From Pyropia haitanensis (taxonomy: Eukaryota > Rhodophyta > Bangiophyceae > Bangiales > Bangiaceae): DNA of 64,000 nucleotides. Under the pieces are notes generated by a model. That model searched no databases, was not told the origin of the DNA, and was given only the letters and a program-made list of their open reading frames with translations. The DNA lies in contig SDUX01000005.1 of the NCBI GenBank assembly GCA_008729055.1, positions 1,682,875 to 1,746,874 on the forward strand. Reading direction: 5' to 3'. The position numbers and the translations under genes were made by a program. Shown in pieces: positions 31,258 to 40,119 of the stretch (positions are counted from its first letter, which is position 1; each line of letters starts with the position of its first letter).

Positions 31258-32159
31258 CTACGCGCCGCCGTCGAGCAAAAAGTTGGCGGCGAGCGCCTCG
31301 TCCCGCCCACACACCAGCCACGCTTCGATAGCACGCTCGCGCCCCCCCCCCCCTCCCCCTACGAGCTCCGCCAGCCGCCCAATCGCCGCATCCTCGCCCG
31401 GCGTCACCGCCACGGACAGCACCTCCGCGTCCGCGGCGCCGCCCTCCTCCTCCTCCTCCTCCTCGTGTCCGTTGCCGACCGCCGCCACGGGCGCCACCGG
31501 CGCCACCCGCGGCGGGGGAGGAACCGCCGCCCCCGCGTCCACGTCGTACACGCCACCCACTGGCGGCGCCACCGCCGCTGCCGCCGCCGTCGCCGTGGCA
31601 CCCCCCCCGCCGTCCGCCTCGGCCGCCTCCCACGCGGCGCGCAGCGCGGCGACGCCCCCGCCCGGGTCCGCCACCAGCCGCGGCGCCCACCCCCCCCGCA
31701 GCAGCCGCGGCAGCGGTGCCGCCGCGACCGCAGCGGCAGCAAGCCCCGCCCACTCCCTCCCCCCCCCGCAGGCGCACCCCCACCACCACCGCCGTCACCG
31801 TTGGCCGCACCGCCGCCGGCACCGGCCGTCGTCGCCCACGGTACCCCCCCCCCAGCAGCGCCTCGACCGCCTCTGCCTCGCCCCCCCCCACCGCCGCGAC
31901 CGCCGCCAGTGCCGCCGCCGCGGCGCGCGCGTCAAAGCCCATCGCCACGAGCGCGGCGACGCCCGGCGGCGGCGGCGGCGGCGGCGGCGCCACGGTGACC
32001 ACGAGCGGCGGGCCAGACGCGGTGGCCCCCGCGGCAGTGACAACACCGCGGGGAAAGGGGGAGCCCAGCGGCACCGCCGCGCCGGCGGCGTAGTAGGCAA
32101 GCGCGGCGGCGCCGGCGGGCGGGACGAGGTGCCGCGGGAGCGCGCGGAGGAGGGCGGGG
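31258..32159 (-). CDS. Protein with two UBA domains, RAD23-like C-terminus, 5' end missing
   Basis: Candidate ubiquitin-binding shuttle protein. The upstream exon carries UBA1 with VAALVAMGFDARAAAAALAA and EAEAVEALLGG (about 31850-31970). An 88-nt intron (31844-31757, GTACCG to AG) joins in phase to the last exon, 31756-31258. That exon has a helical stretch (EWAGLAAAAVAAAPLPRLLR), an acidic run of seven Glu, then VAVTPGEDAAIGRLAELV and ERAIEAWLVCGRDEALAANF, a close match in pattern to the second UBA of RAD23, ending LLDGGA. The N-terminal ubiquitin-like domain of RAD23 was not found. An acceptor at 32160 suggests that a further 5' exon exists, so the 5' limit given is only the start of this exon. 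Confidence 0.7.
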
Positions 32160-32516
32160 CTGACCGCCGCGGGCGTGAGGGGGGGGGGGGGAGTGGGAGG
32201 GTGTGCTGCGTGGGGGGGTGGGGGGGGGTGGAGGACTGTGACGTGGAGAATGGGGGGGGGGGGGGCATGGCGACGGGGGAGGGGAGAGGGAGGCCGGGGG
32301 GGGGGGCGGGCGGGGAGGGGGCGCGCGCCGAGAGGCGAGGGCGGACGTGCGGCCAGAACAGGCGGTCTGCCAAGCAAAGGGGGCGGACGGATGGGACAGA
32401 GTCTCTGCTGAGAGCACATCAGAGAGTTTAAACAACAACGTCGTGAGAAGAATACCGTTAACGTGGCACGCCACGTATGCCACGTACGCAAAAACGACCA
32501 GGCTTACCGTACAGTA
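32160..32516. other. G-rich spacer between the UBA gene and a DNA transposon
   Basis: Runs of G on the plus strand to about 32330, then ordinary-composition DNA. The missing 5' exon of the UBA gene could lie here but was not found. Confidence 0.35.
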
Positions 32517-32618
32517 GAGAGCTTCAGCAGGAAGGACCTGGTAAGAGATCTCGGTAATTTCTCGGTAACGTGGCATCAGAATATTCTTACCACAACTGAG
32601 GCTGCGGGACCTTCAGCA

Positions 32619-32649
32619 GGTACAGAGCGTCTCCATTCATATCCCACCC
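32619..32649 (+). repeat. Left inner inverted repeat of the pogo-like element
   Basis: 31 nt matching the reverse complement of 36496-36526 at 29 positions; mismatches lie at the 8th and 28th bases. Confidence 0.85.
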
Positions 32650-34008
32650 TCCGGCGAGACAGATGTCGATTCCATCCTGCACTGGCAATGTTAAATTGGC
32701 ACGATTGACCCACAATATTGACGTTGACCCAACGATCAAGTCCGACAATCGGCCGACAGACTCTCGCATGATCGACTGCCGCTACCCGAGCGTTGCCTCG
32801 CGTCCGCGTCCACCGACTCCACCGACCCCGCCTTTTCCCCACCCGCCCCCTTGTCAGCGGCTGTAGCGCGACACTGCCGACGCGCGGCGTAGGAGGCGGA
32901 GCTGATGGCGGACGTGCCCGACTGGAAGGCGTCCCCCAACGTGTACAAGACGCGGTCCTACACGCCGCCGGCGCTCAGCAGCCACCCGAGGGCGGCGCGC
33001 TCGTGAGAGCGGTGGTGGTCTCGGCGGCGACGGCGGTGGCGGCGGCGGCGGCGACGACGGCGGCGGTGACGGCGACGACGGCGCCCGTGCGGTGTAATAT
33101 GGGGTGGCTTGTGAATGGGGCCCGCTTGTGTGAGGGGGCGGCTCGTGTGAGGGGCGCGAGCGCGATGGCGCTGATGTGTCTGGCCGTGGGGGGCGCTCTG
33201 GACGGAGTTGGTGACGTGGGTGGGCGGTGGCGTGGCCGTGGACGGGGCCGCGGTGTGGGCGGGGGGGCACCCCTGCGGGTGGGGGGGGCCGGGGGGGCGA
33301 GGGCCCCCTTGCGGGTGGCTGCAACCTGTGTTTTGTTTCGCCTGGCTGGTTGGCGTTGCGCTCGGGGCGGTGGCGGCGGTGGCCCCCTTGATGTGCGCGT
33401 TGCGGCCGCCGCCGCGCGCCGCCGCGTGCGGCCCCAGCCAGTGCGCGGGGCGCGGCCCGCCGTCTGCCCAGCTCGAAGGAGCGGTGGTGGTCCCCAACCC
33501 CCCGCCACCCTCCCCCCCCCCCCCCCGGCGCACCACCGCCCACCATCCCCCCCCCTCGCCCCCCATCCCCACTCCGAGCGCCGCCCCCACCCCTTCTAGC
33601 AGCGCCCGGCCGCTGCTGCCGCCGCCCCCGCTAAACCCTGGCAGGTACGGCGCCAGCCCGCTGCCCGGCTTCAGACCGCCCCTGCGCCCGCCCCCACGGC
33701 CACCGCCTGCCCTCCGACTGCGACAGCTGCTGCGCCCTGCCCGCTTCCAGCCACCCCCGCCCTCCCCGTCACCAGGCCCAAGTGGAGCACGGTGAGTGGG
33801 GAGAGGGACATCATGCCCATGATCCACGCATTACGATCCTGATTGAAAAGACATTCATGGGTGGGAAAGGCGGCGGGGGGTGTTGCTGCCAAGGTGCTTT
33901 CATCAGGGGGATGATGTGCCTGCCGAAGAGGACGGACGCGGAGGGTCAGATGCAAAAAATTGAAATTCTCACCACGTGAGTCGGCGCAACGAAGTACGAG
34001 TGATTGCA

Positions 34009-36168
34009 CTACGTGTCGGCACAATCGGCCACGTCTCCACCCGCGGCGTCCATGTCTTGCCCAACGGCATCCGCCGCCCTGACCACCTCAGCAGGGTGCT
34101 CCTCAATTTCCATCCACTCCTCCAGCACGGTCCGCTGGGCCACGTCGTCTAGCCCCGCCAGGACCTCGCTGCCAAGCGACGTGCCCTGCATGAGCTCCAA
34201 CATGTCGTCGTCATCGTCGGACACCGAGCGGAACGACCGACGGTACTCGCCGTGCTGGCGGAGCAGGTCCACAGTGCGGATGGCCCCGAGCACGTCCGTC
34301 TTAGCCCAGCAGTGCGCGATGGCAGACGACGAGAGCTCCTCCCACGGGTCCTTGACCATGATGGCCACGTCCATCAGGTTTGCAGCCCCGCCAGCTACCA
34401 GGCCGTCCCCCCAGCCGGCGGGGCGCCCGCGTGGCCGCGCCACGACGCGGGCGCTCTCTTGATCTCCCAGCGCCTGCACGTACTGGTCTCGCGGGGTGAC
34501 AAACGACGGCCCACTGTACGCCGCCGCGGGGGCGGGGCCTCCAGCCACGATGATGACGTCGGCGGATGCGGGCACGGCCGCGGCCGATGCGGGGGCGGCC
34601 ACAATAATAGTGTCGACGGCCGTGGGAGCGGCCGCGGTCCATGCTGAGACGGCAGCGGCCGACGCGGGGCCGGCCACAACAATGTCTTCGGAAAATGCGG
34701 GGAGCGTTGGGGCTGATGTGGGGGCGGCCGCGGCAGTTGCAGGGGCGGCCGCGACCGATGCGGGGACGGGAGCGTCGCCCCGACCAGCTGCCGAAGCACA
34801 ACCCTGGACAGCGGTCAGCGTGTCGCGCCCAGGGGCAGCCGTGGCGTTGCCCCCTGCGGGGGCGACTGTTTGAGACGGTCCGGCGGGGAACACCGCGTTC
34901 ATCGGCGCCGTCACCACGTCGCCGAGGGCGGTCACAGTCCGCTCAAGGAAGCGGCGCCGGTAGCCGCGCTTGACAGCCGCGATAATGTCAGCATCCATTG
35001 GCTGGTGCGTTGCTGTGGAATTGGGGGGAAGAAAGATGAATTCCACTTGAGGATGACCCACCTCAGACCCGTGGGATGACGCGTTGTCCATGAGCAGTGC
35101 GACCCGGCGGGGGCGCCCTTCCACGGTCCCCGGCACAAACACCCGGTCAAACCACTGCTGGAAGCGAGTGCTGTCCATCCACGCCTTGGACTGGTCAAAG
35201 TAGGGGACGGGGGGGGTCCGCCCTGCTCCTCGAAAGCACCGTGGGGTCTTGGACTTTCCGATGATGGCGATCGGTAGCTTCTATGCGCCAGTCGCGTTGG
35301 TGCAGCAGACCAGCGTAACGCGGTCCTTCGCCTTCATGGACTTCACCCCGCGCGCCTCACGGCGCGCCCCGGCGGACACGTAGGACTGCGAGGGCAGACA
35401 GCGGAAAAGAAGGCCCGTTTCATCCATAGTGAAGATGTCTTCCGCGCGGTACGCCTCAAGCCCCTTCCGCACCGCCTCCATGCCGCGCTCCGCCGCTTCC
35501 TTGTCCACCGCACCTCCTTGGCCGAGGAGCCTCAAGGACTTAATGCCGGTGCGTGACAGAAAGCCACGTAAGTAGCCCCGGCTAGCGCGAAATTCGTTCA
35601 GCTCCAGAGCCCTCCCAATCTCAACAGCCTTGGCCTGCAAAAGCCCAAAAGATATGGGCACCGTCTTGTGGTCCAGCTGCTCAATGGCCGCCAGCCACGC
35701 CCGCAGGCGGTCGTCAACGCCTGCGTAGTGCCCCTTGCGCATGACCGTCCGCATCTCGGTAGCGTCGTCGTTGGACATCGCGAGCCACTTGCGCCGCGCC
35801 CGGTACACCTTGCTTGCCGCCTCCTTCGAGACCCCCGTTGGAATGGTGGCAAGAACCGACGACCACGTGCGCCCCTGCGAGCACAAGCGACAGATCTGCT
35901 TCTTGATCGCGATGGTGATGGGCACGCGCTCTTTCCGCGGCTTCTTGGCAATCAACGCCGGGTCGCACGACGTCGGGGGCGCAGCAGCCGCGTCAACATC
36001 CGCGCGGCTCTCGCTCGCGGCGAGGATGGCCTCCCCCGCAGCCGCTGCCGCCACCGCAGCCGCGCGCATTGCACCGGGGGCTTGAGCAGCCAGACCGGGC
36101 GCGGCCGCAGTGAAAGATGCCTGCATAGCGCGGGCAACGGCCTCGCCCTGGGAGGAGAGGGAAGCCAT
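34009..36168 (-). pseudogene. pogo/Tigger-like DDE transposase interrupted by one TAG
   Basis: One reading frame from ATG 36168 to the stop at 34009, broken only by TAG at 35281-35283. The N-terminal DNA-binding part has a Psq-like helix-turn-helix (PITIAIKKQICRLCSQGRTW) and a CENP-B/Tc5-type segment (SFGLLQAKAVEIGRALELNE, then SRTGIKSLRLLG). Catalytic acids are the first Asp in IFTMDETGLLFRC, the second in LLMDNASSHG and the third in QPMDADIIAAVKRGYRRRF. Conserved sequence continues directly across the TAG, with KLPIAIIGKSK just after it, so the stop is a mutation or a recoded codon, not the natural end. The ATG at 36168 is the first in frame; the longer upstream extension is polyproline from a G-rich tract. 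The Ala-rich C-terminal tail is probably not catalytic. Confidence 0.85.
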
Positions 36169-36495
36169 TGGGCCGTCCAAAAGGGCGCCAGTATCGGAGG
36201 GGGCGGGGGGAGGGGAAGGAGGAGGTGGCGGGGGGAGGGGAATGGGGGGGGGGGGGGGGGGGGGGAAGGGGGGGGGCGGGTGGTCAGGTGACAGCGGTGG
36301 GGCCGTCGACGGCGGCGATGGCCGCGAAGGCCGCCGGCGACGGCGGCGCTTCACCCTTTTATGAAACCAATGATGTTGTCTCCGTGCGGCCGCTGACGAT
36401 CGACTCCGCTTCACTCGCTGTCCTTCAGAACAGTCGATCGCAAAAAGTACTACGATCGTCCGATTTCCCGTCCTTGTCCCACCGGGCTAGCATCC

Positions 36496-36526
36496 GGGCG
36501 GGATATGAATGGAGACGCACTGTACC
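36496..36526 (-). repeat. Right inner inverted repeat of the pogo-like element
   Basis: Partner of 32619-32649, about 3.9 kb away and just upstream of the transposase start. Confidence 0.85.
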
Positions 36527-36990
36527 AGATCTCGTTACTGAAAACTCCACGTTGCGTGGATGTAGTTGACACGAAACGTGGAGCGAACAGCACGTCCCTG
36601 CCGGAGGGGAGCCGCCCCAGATCGGTCGCCCGCCGAGGGATGCATTGCGTCGCCAAGAAGGACAGGTCCTGCAGCGGGAGACAGGCGTGGTGCGAAGGCG
36701 TTGGGCGAGCACACTGGCGAAGGAGGCAGCGTGAGGCGATTGTGTTTCGTCGGATCTCGCCATTTCGATCTACTTTGCGTCGCTGGACTGGGCGCGACGC
36801 AGCGCCGTTCGCAGCCGACAATTGCTGCTCAGCACAACACGTGTCGTACTCCCCGTACCGAGATCCACTTCGTTATGCGGGGCCTAATAAGGGTTTTTTC
36901 CTTACTAAATCTCGGTAAGCGGAGACTACGTGGCAAACGTGTCAAGCATATAACGAGATCTTAACGAGATCTGTACCTGCTGAAGCTCTC

Positions 36991-38089
36991 AAGTGAGTAT
37001 GCATGTGGGGGGACCGACCCTACTCGCAAGGAGAGTAGCCCCCGTCACGTACAGACTGAACATCCGACGAATACCCGCAAGCGGCTCGTCGGAGAGAGGC
37101 TGGGCCAAGCGCGCAGAGCACGGCGACCGGGAGCGGACTTGGCATGAGTGCCGCGGTGTTGAACCGACTCACGCCATAGATGCCGCCCCGCCGCCGCGCG
37201 CCGCCGCCGGCCCACCGTCTCCCGACTCTGCCGCATCCGGGGTGTCTGTCGGTGTCACCCTGTCCGTGTCCATCCCCACCGCCGCTCCCGTCCCGCCACC
37301 GCCACCCGGTCCGACGGCCGCCTCCCCGCCAGCCCCACACGAGGCGACCGCCCCCACTGCGGCGACAGGGGGACTGCCGCCGCCGCCGCCGCCAGCTGGG
37401 CCCGCGGGTGCGGCGCCCTCCCCCTTGTGGAAAGCCGGGTGCCCACGGGGTACCGTAATCAGGGGGGAGGGTTGACGCACAAACCCGTAATCGCAGTGCC
37501 AAGTCGATGGCAAGTAAGCGGGACAAAGAGGGATACGTTTAGACCTGACGAGCAGGGAGAGGCAGGGCGAGGGCGCCGTCGCGGGCCCAGAAGAGGCGCC
37601 GCGCGCCCGCCACAACCCTCGATCGGAGAGGTCGACCGGGTAGGGTCGACCTGTCCTGAGAATAGAAGCGAAATCCCTCCAAGACGATAATTGCATGCGA
37701 AATTGGTGAGTACCTCCCGAAAGGGCGTACCACAATCGATAGGTAGATCCTATCGATCGTCACAGGGAGTACTCGATCCAGCTCCCGCGGCCGCCCTCCC
37801 CCGGCCCGGGAGCTGTCCCTCAGATAGAAGGATCGCCCGCCGGCGCACGCCTTCGATCCAATCACAGGCGACCTAGGGGGGGGGCTAGCCCCACCGGTGA
37901 CGCGACCGTTCGGGCCCCGCGCGCCGCCCGACCCTTTTACAGGGGTCGGGGGGAGGGGTTGCGACGACGCCCTCGGCAGGTGTGGTCGCCTGTGGGGCTG
38001 CTGCGCGTGGCCGTCCACTTGGCCGTGGACGGCCCCTGCGCGCCCCCCAAGCGTATATATGCCACATACCCCCCGTGTTAGCTTGTTGC
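36991..38089. other. Intergenic stretch with a nested palindrome
   Basis: No protein is recognised; Pro/Ala-rich frames at 37.1-37.5 kb look compositional. It contains a compound hairpin at 37708-37774. Confidence 0.4.
37708..37774. repeat. Nested palindrome
   Basis: The inner arms ATCGATAGG (37735-37743) and CCTATCGAT (37749-37757) are perfect with a 5-nt loop. The outer arms GAGTACCTCCC (37708-37718) and GGGAGTACTC (37765-37774) pair with one bulged C. Confidence 0.8.
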
Positions 38090-38551
38090 CGTCCCTCGGC
38101 GACCAAGTTGCTTCGTCCGTCGCGTGACGGACGATGCCGGTGCCGCACCGGTGGGAGAATCAATGAGCCCCCATCATACACTTCTAAATTGTCGGGGAGT
38201 GCCCGCCAGGCCTTTGACTACCGCGGTCCGCCGAGAGGTGAGAGCGAGCAATCGTTCAGGACGCAGCAGAGTACGTAGTGGTACATGGATGGTAAAAACG
38301 TCAAGGGTAGGGTTGATCCGCAGGGAAGCGCGAGTGCTTTTTCCATGCGGCCTCCTCCTTTTGGTGGCCGCGTGGCGAGATGCAAAGGCGAACCTTCAGA
38401 GACTCTAATGGAGTGGGCGCAAGCTTAAGGGAGAGTCCAATCCACTGGGAAAGAACCAGGTCCACAGGAGTAACAGGGTTTTGCTCGCCCCGGAGGACTG
38501 TGGAAGGCGACAAAGCGTCTTTGATGGGCGCAGCGTTGTCGGGTATGAATG
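38090..38551 (+). ncRNA. Group I intron (IC1-type, S516), partial or degenerate
   Basis: The sequence directly before the 18S fragment carries group I core elements in order: CTAAATTGTCGGGGA near 38184 (the P3/P4 region, usually TCAAATTGCGGGA), GATCCGCAGGGAAGC near 38315 (the usual CGCAGCCAAG element), then CTTCAGAGACTC with P7 arms GACTC 38401-38405 and GAGTC 38433-38437, and AAGCTTAAGGGAGAGTCC. It ends in G at 38551, exactly where 18S sequence resumes at small-subunit position 517, so the intron sits at the known S516 site. A helix CGTCCGTCGCGTGACGGACG at 38115-38134 may be P2. The 5' splice site and upstream exon are absent. Deviations from the consensus suggest it is not active. Confidence 0.75.
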
Positions 38552-39094
38552 GCCAGCAGCCGCGGTAGTTCCAGCTCCAATAGCGTATATTAAAGTTGTT
38601 GCAGTTAAAACGCTCGTAGTCGGACCTCGGAGCGCCCTCACGGGCCGGGCTTCTGCCCTTGTGCCAGTGGGAGTTTGTCTCCTTTTGTCGGGACGCGGTG
38701 TGTGGGGCCTTGACTGGTTCCGCGCGTTTATACCTGCGGGCCGACCGTTTACTGTGAAGAAAGTAAAGTGTTCAAAGCAGGCCAATGCCTTGAATATGTG
38801 AGCATGGAATAATAGAATAGGACTTGGGCTCTATTTTGTTGGTTTCCAGTGACCAAGTTACGATTAATAGGGATGGTTGGGGGCATTCGTATTTCATTGT
38901 CAGAGGTGAAATTCTTGGATTGATGGAAGACGTACAACTGCGAAAGCATCTGCCATGAATGTTTTCATTGATCAAGAACGAAAGTTGGGGGATCGAAGAC
39001 GATCAGATACCGTCGTAGTCTTAACCATAAACGATGCCGACTGGGGATTGGCGGGGCTTCTAATTCATGTCCACGTCAGCACCCTAAGGGAAAC
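38552..39094 (+). rRNA. 18S rRNA fragment, degenerate (pseudogene)
   Basis: Begins GCCAGCAGCCGCGGTAGTTC and continues with CAGCTCCAATAGCGTATATT, then GGTGAAATTCTTGGAT and GATCAGATACCGTCGTAGTC, ending near CACCCTAAGGGAAACC. It spans about 540 nt from the S516 site onward. Universally conserved positions are altered: GGTAGTTCC for GGTAATTCC, AAAACGCTCG for AAAAAGCTCG, and GACTGGGG for GACTAGGG. It is therefore a pseudogene fragment, not a working rRNA. Both ends are truncated, and Ty3 sequence follows within 150 nt. Confidence 0.92.
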
Positions 39095-39240
39095 CGCGCT
39101 TGTCCAGAGCTTGTGCACCACTATTTTGCTTGGTCAAATCAACTTGCACATCTTGTAAGACTTGCCCCGTGCTCTCCCAGAGTAAGTCAAACCGGATCTG
39201 TTGGGTTAATTTGATTGTTGCGGACCTCACCCAGGACGCA

Positions 39241-40119
39241 ATGGACCCCCCGAATCCTGCAACTGTAAGCCCGATTAATCCGGGAACGGCCTCAACCGCA
39301 CCCTCCGCGGAGTCATGGAATCAACGTACAGCGTTCGTCTCGCAGATGAGCGCCGAGCTCGAGGCTCATAAGGTTGAATTGGCGGACGCCAAGAAACAGC
39401 TGTCCGACGCCAAGGCTAAGGCCACGAGTGGAGGCGCGACGACTGCGAGGCCGAATAAGCCCGCGCTGTTCTCCGGCAAGCCCGGGACAATTGAAGCATG
39501 GTGCTCGCTCATGGACTCATATGTGCGGCTGACTGACCCTGACGAAGCGTGTCGGATCGCCTGCACCTACCTGGACGGTGAAGCGTTCACCTGGTGGCAT
39601 ACCTACAGTCGGACGACGGCGGTCCCCGACTGGGCTACCTTTCGGGCTGCGCTCATCCGTCGCTTCCGCCCTCTGAACAAGACGCAGGCGGCGCGGGACA
39701 AGCTGCACTCATGGCGCCAAATCAAGGACGTCGGGACGTTCAACAGGATTTTCCTGAGCGTCCTCTTGGACATCCCGGACATCACTGAAGCGGAAAAGAT
39801 CGACCGCTACAGCCGAGGCTTAAAGCGCGACATCTGGCAGGCACTGTGCCTCAAGACGTACACCGATCTTGAATCACTGATGACGGACGCCCTGCGCTTG
39901 GAAGCGGCCAAGGCTGGAGTGTCCCGTATCACCAGCAATGTTAACAGCACTTCTGGCAAGCCACCGACGACGGGCGTTGTCCCGATGGACATTTCCAGCA
40001 TCAAGATCGAAAAGCTGACGCCAGACGAACGCCAGCGCTGCATGCGCGAGGGTCTCTGCCTTCGCTGTCGCGAGAAAGGACACATGGCAAAGGACTGCCC
40101 AAAAGGCCAGCGGAACTGA
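39241..40119 (+). CDS. gag: Ty3-1 Gag
   Basis: A 292-residue capsid/nucleocapsid protein from ATG 39241. The capsid part has WCSLMDSYVRLTDPDEACRI, FTWWHTYSR and FRPLNKTQAARDKLHSW, typical of retrotransposon Gag. A single zinc knuckle CLRCREKGHMAKDC (C-x2-C-x4-H-x4-C) lies near the C-terminus for RNA binding. The pol frame overlaps the last six codons in the -1 frame, and a slippery heptamer sits at 40098-40104. No stops or frameshifts. Confidence 0.93.
   Translation: MDPPNPATVSPINPGTASTAPSAESWNQRTAFVSQMSAELEAHKVELADAKKQLSDAKAKATSGGATTARPNKPALFSGKPGTIEAWCSLMDSYVRLTDPDEACRIACTYLDGEAFTWWHTYSRTTAVPDWATFRAALIRRFRPLNKTQAARDKLHSWRQIKDVGTFNRIFLSVLLDIPDITEAEKIDRYSRGLKRDIWQALCLKTYTDLESLMTDALRLEAAKAGVSRITSNVNSTSGKPPTTGVVPMDISSIKIEKLTPDERQRCMREGLCLRCREKGHMAKDCPKGQRN
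40098..40104 (+). promoter_or_regulatory. Candidate -1 ribosomal frameshift site
   Basis: CCCAAAA, read in the gag frame as C CCA AAA, fits the X XXY YYZ slippery rule. Slipping back one base gives CCC AAA AGG and enters the pol frame, which stays open to 43634. It lies 12 nt before the gag stop. No strong downstream stem-loop was identified by eye. Confidence 0.6.

Larger units (their letters stand above)
32517..36990 (-). mobile_element. pogo/Tigger-like DNA transposon with nested inverted repeats
   Basis: A decayed transposase (34009-36168, minus) sits between two sets of inverted repeats. The outer pair is GAGAGCTTCAGCAGG at 32517-32531 with its complement at 36976-36990. The inner pair is a 31-nt imperfect repeat with 29 matches, at 32619-32649 and 36496-36526, sharing GCGTCTCCATTCATATCCC. 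CTTCAGCAGGTACAG also occurs at 32611-32625 and, inverted, at the right outer end. GAGATCT motifs recur near both outer ends. Two nested elements or a compound end are possible. The left flank has TA but the right flank does not, so the outer limits are uncertain. The 1.3 kb between the left repeats and the transposase stop is GC-rich with no ORF that can be supported. Confidence 0.7.

Noticed and set aside
37020..37526. Homing endonuclease ORF associated with the group I intron
   Set aside because: No His-Cys box or LAGLIDADG motif was seen in any frame upstream of the intron core.
39095..39240. Ty3-1 5' LTR tail and primer-binding site
   Set aside because: Compared by eye with the last 200 nt of the 3' LTR, no match was found, and there is no sequence complementary to a usual tRNA 3' end.
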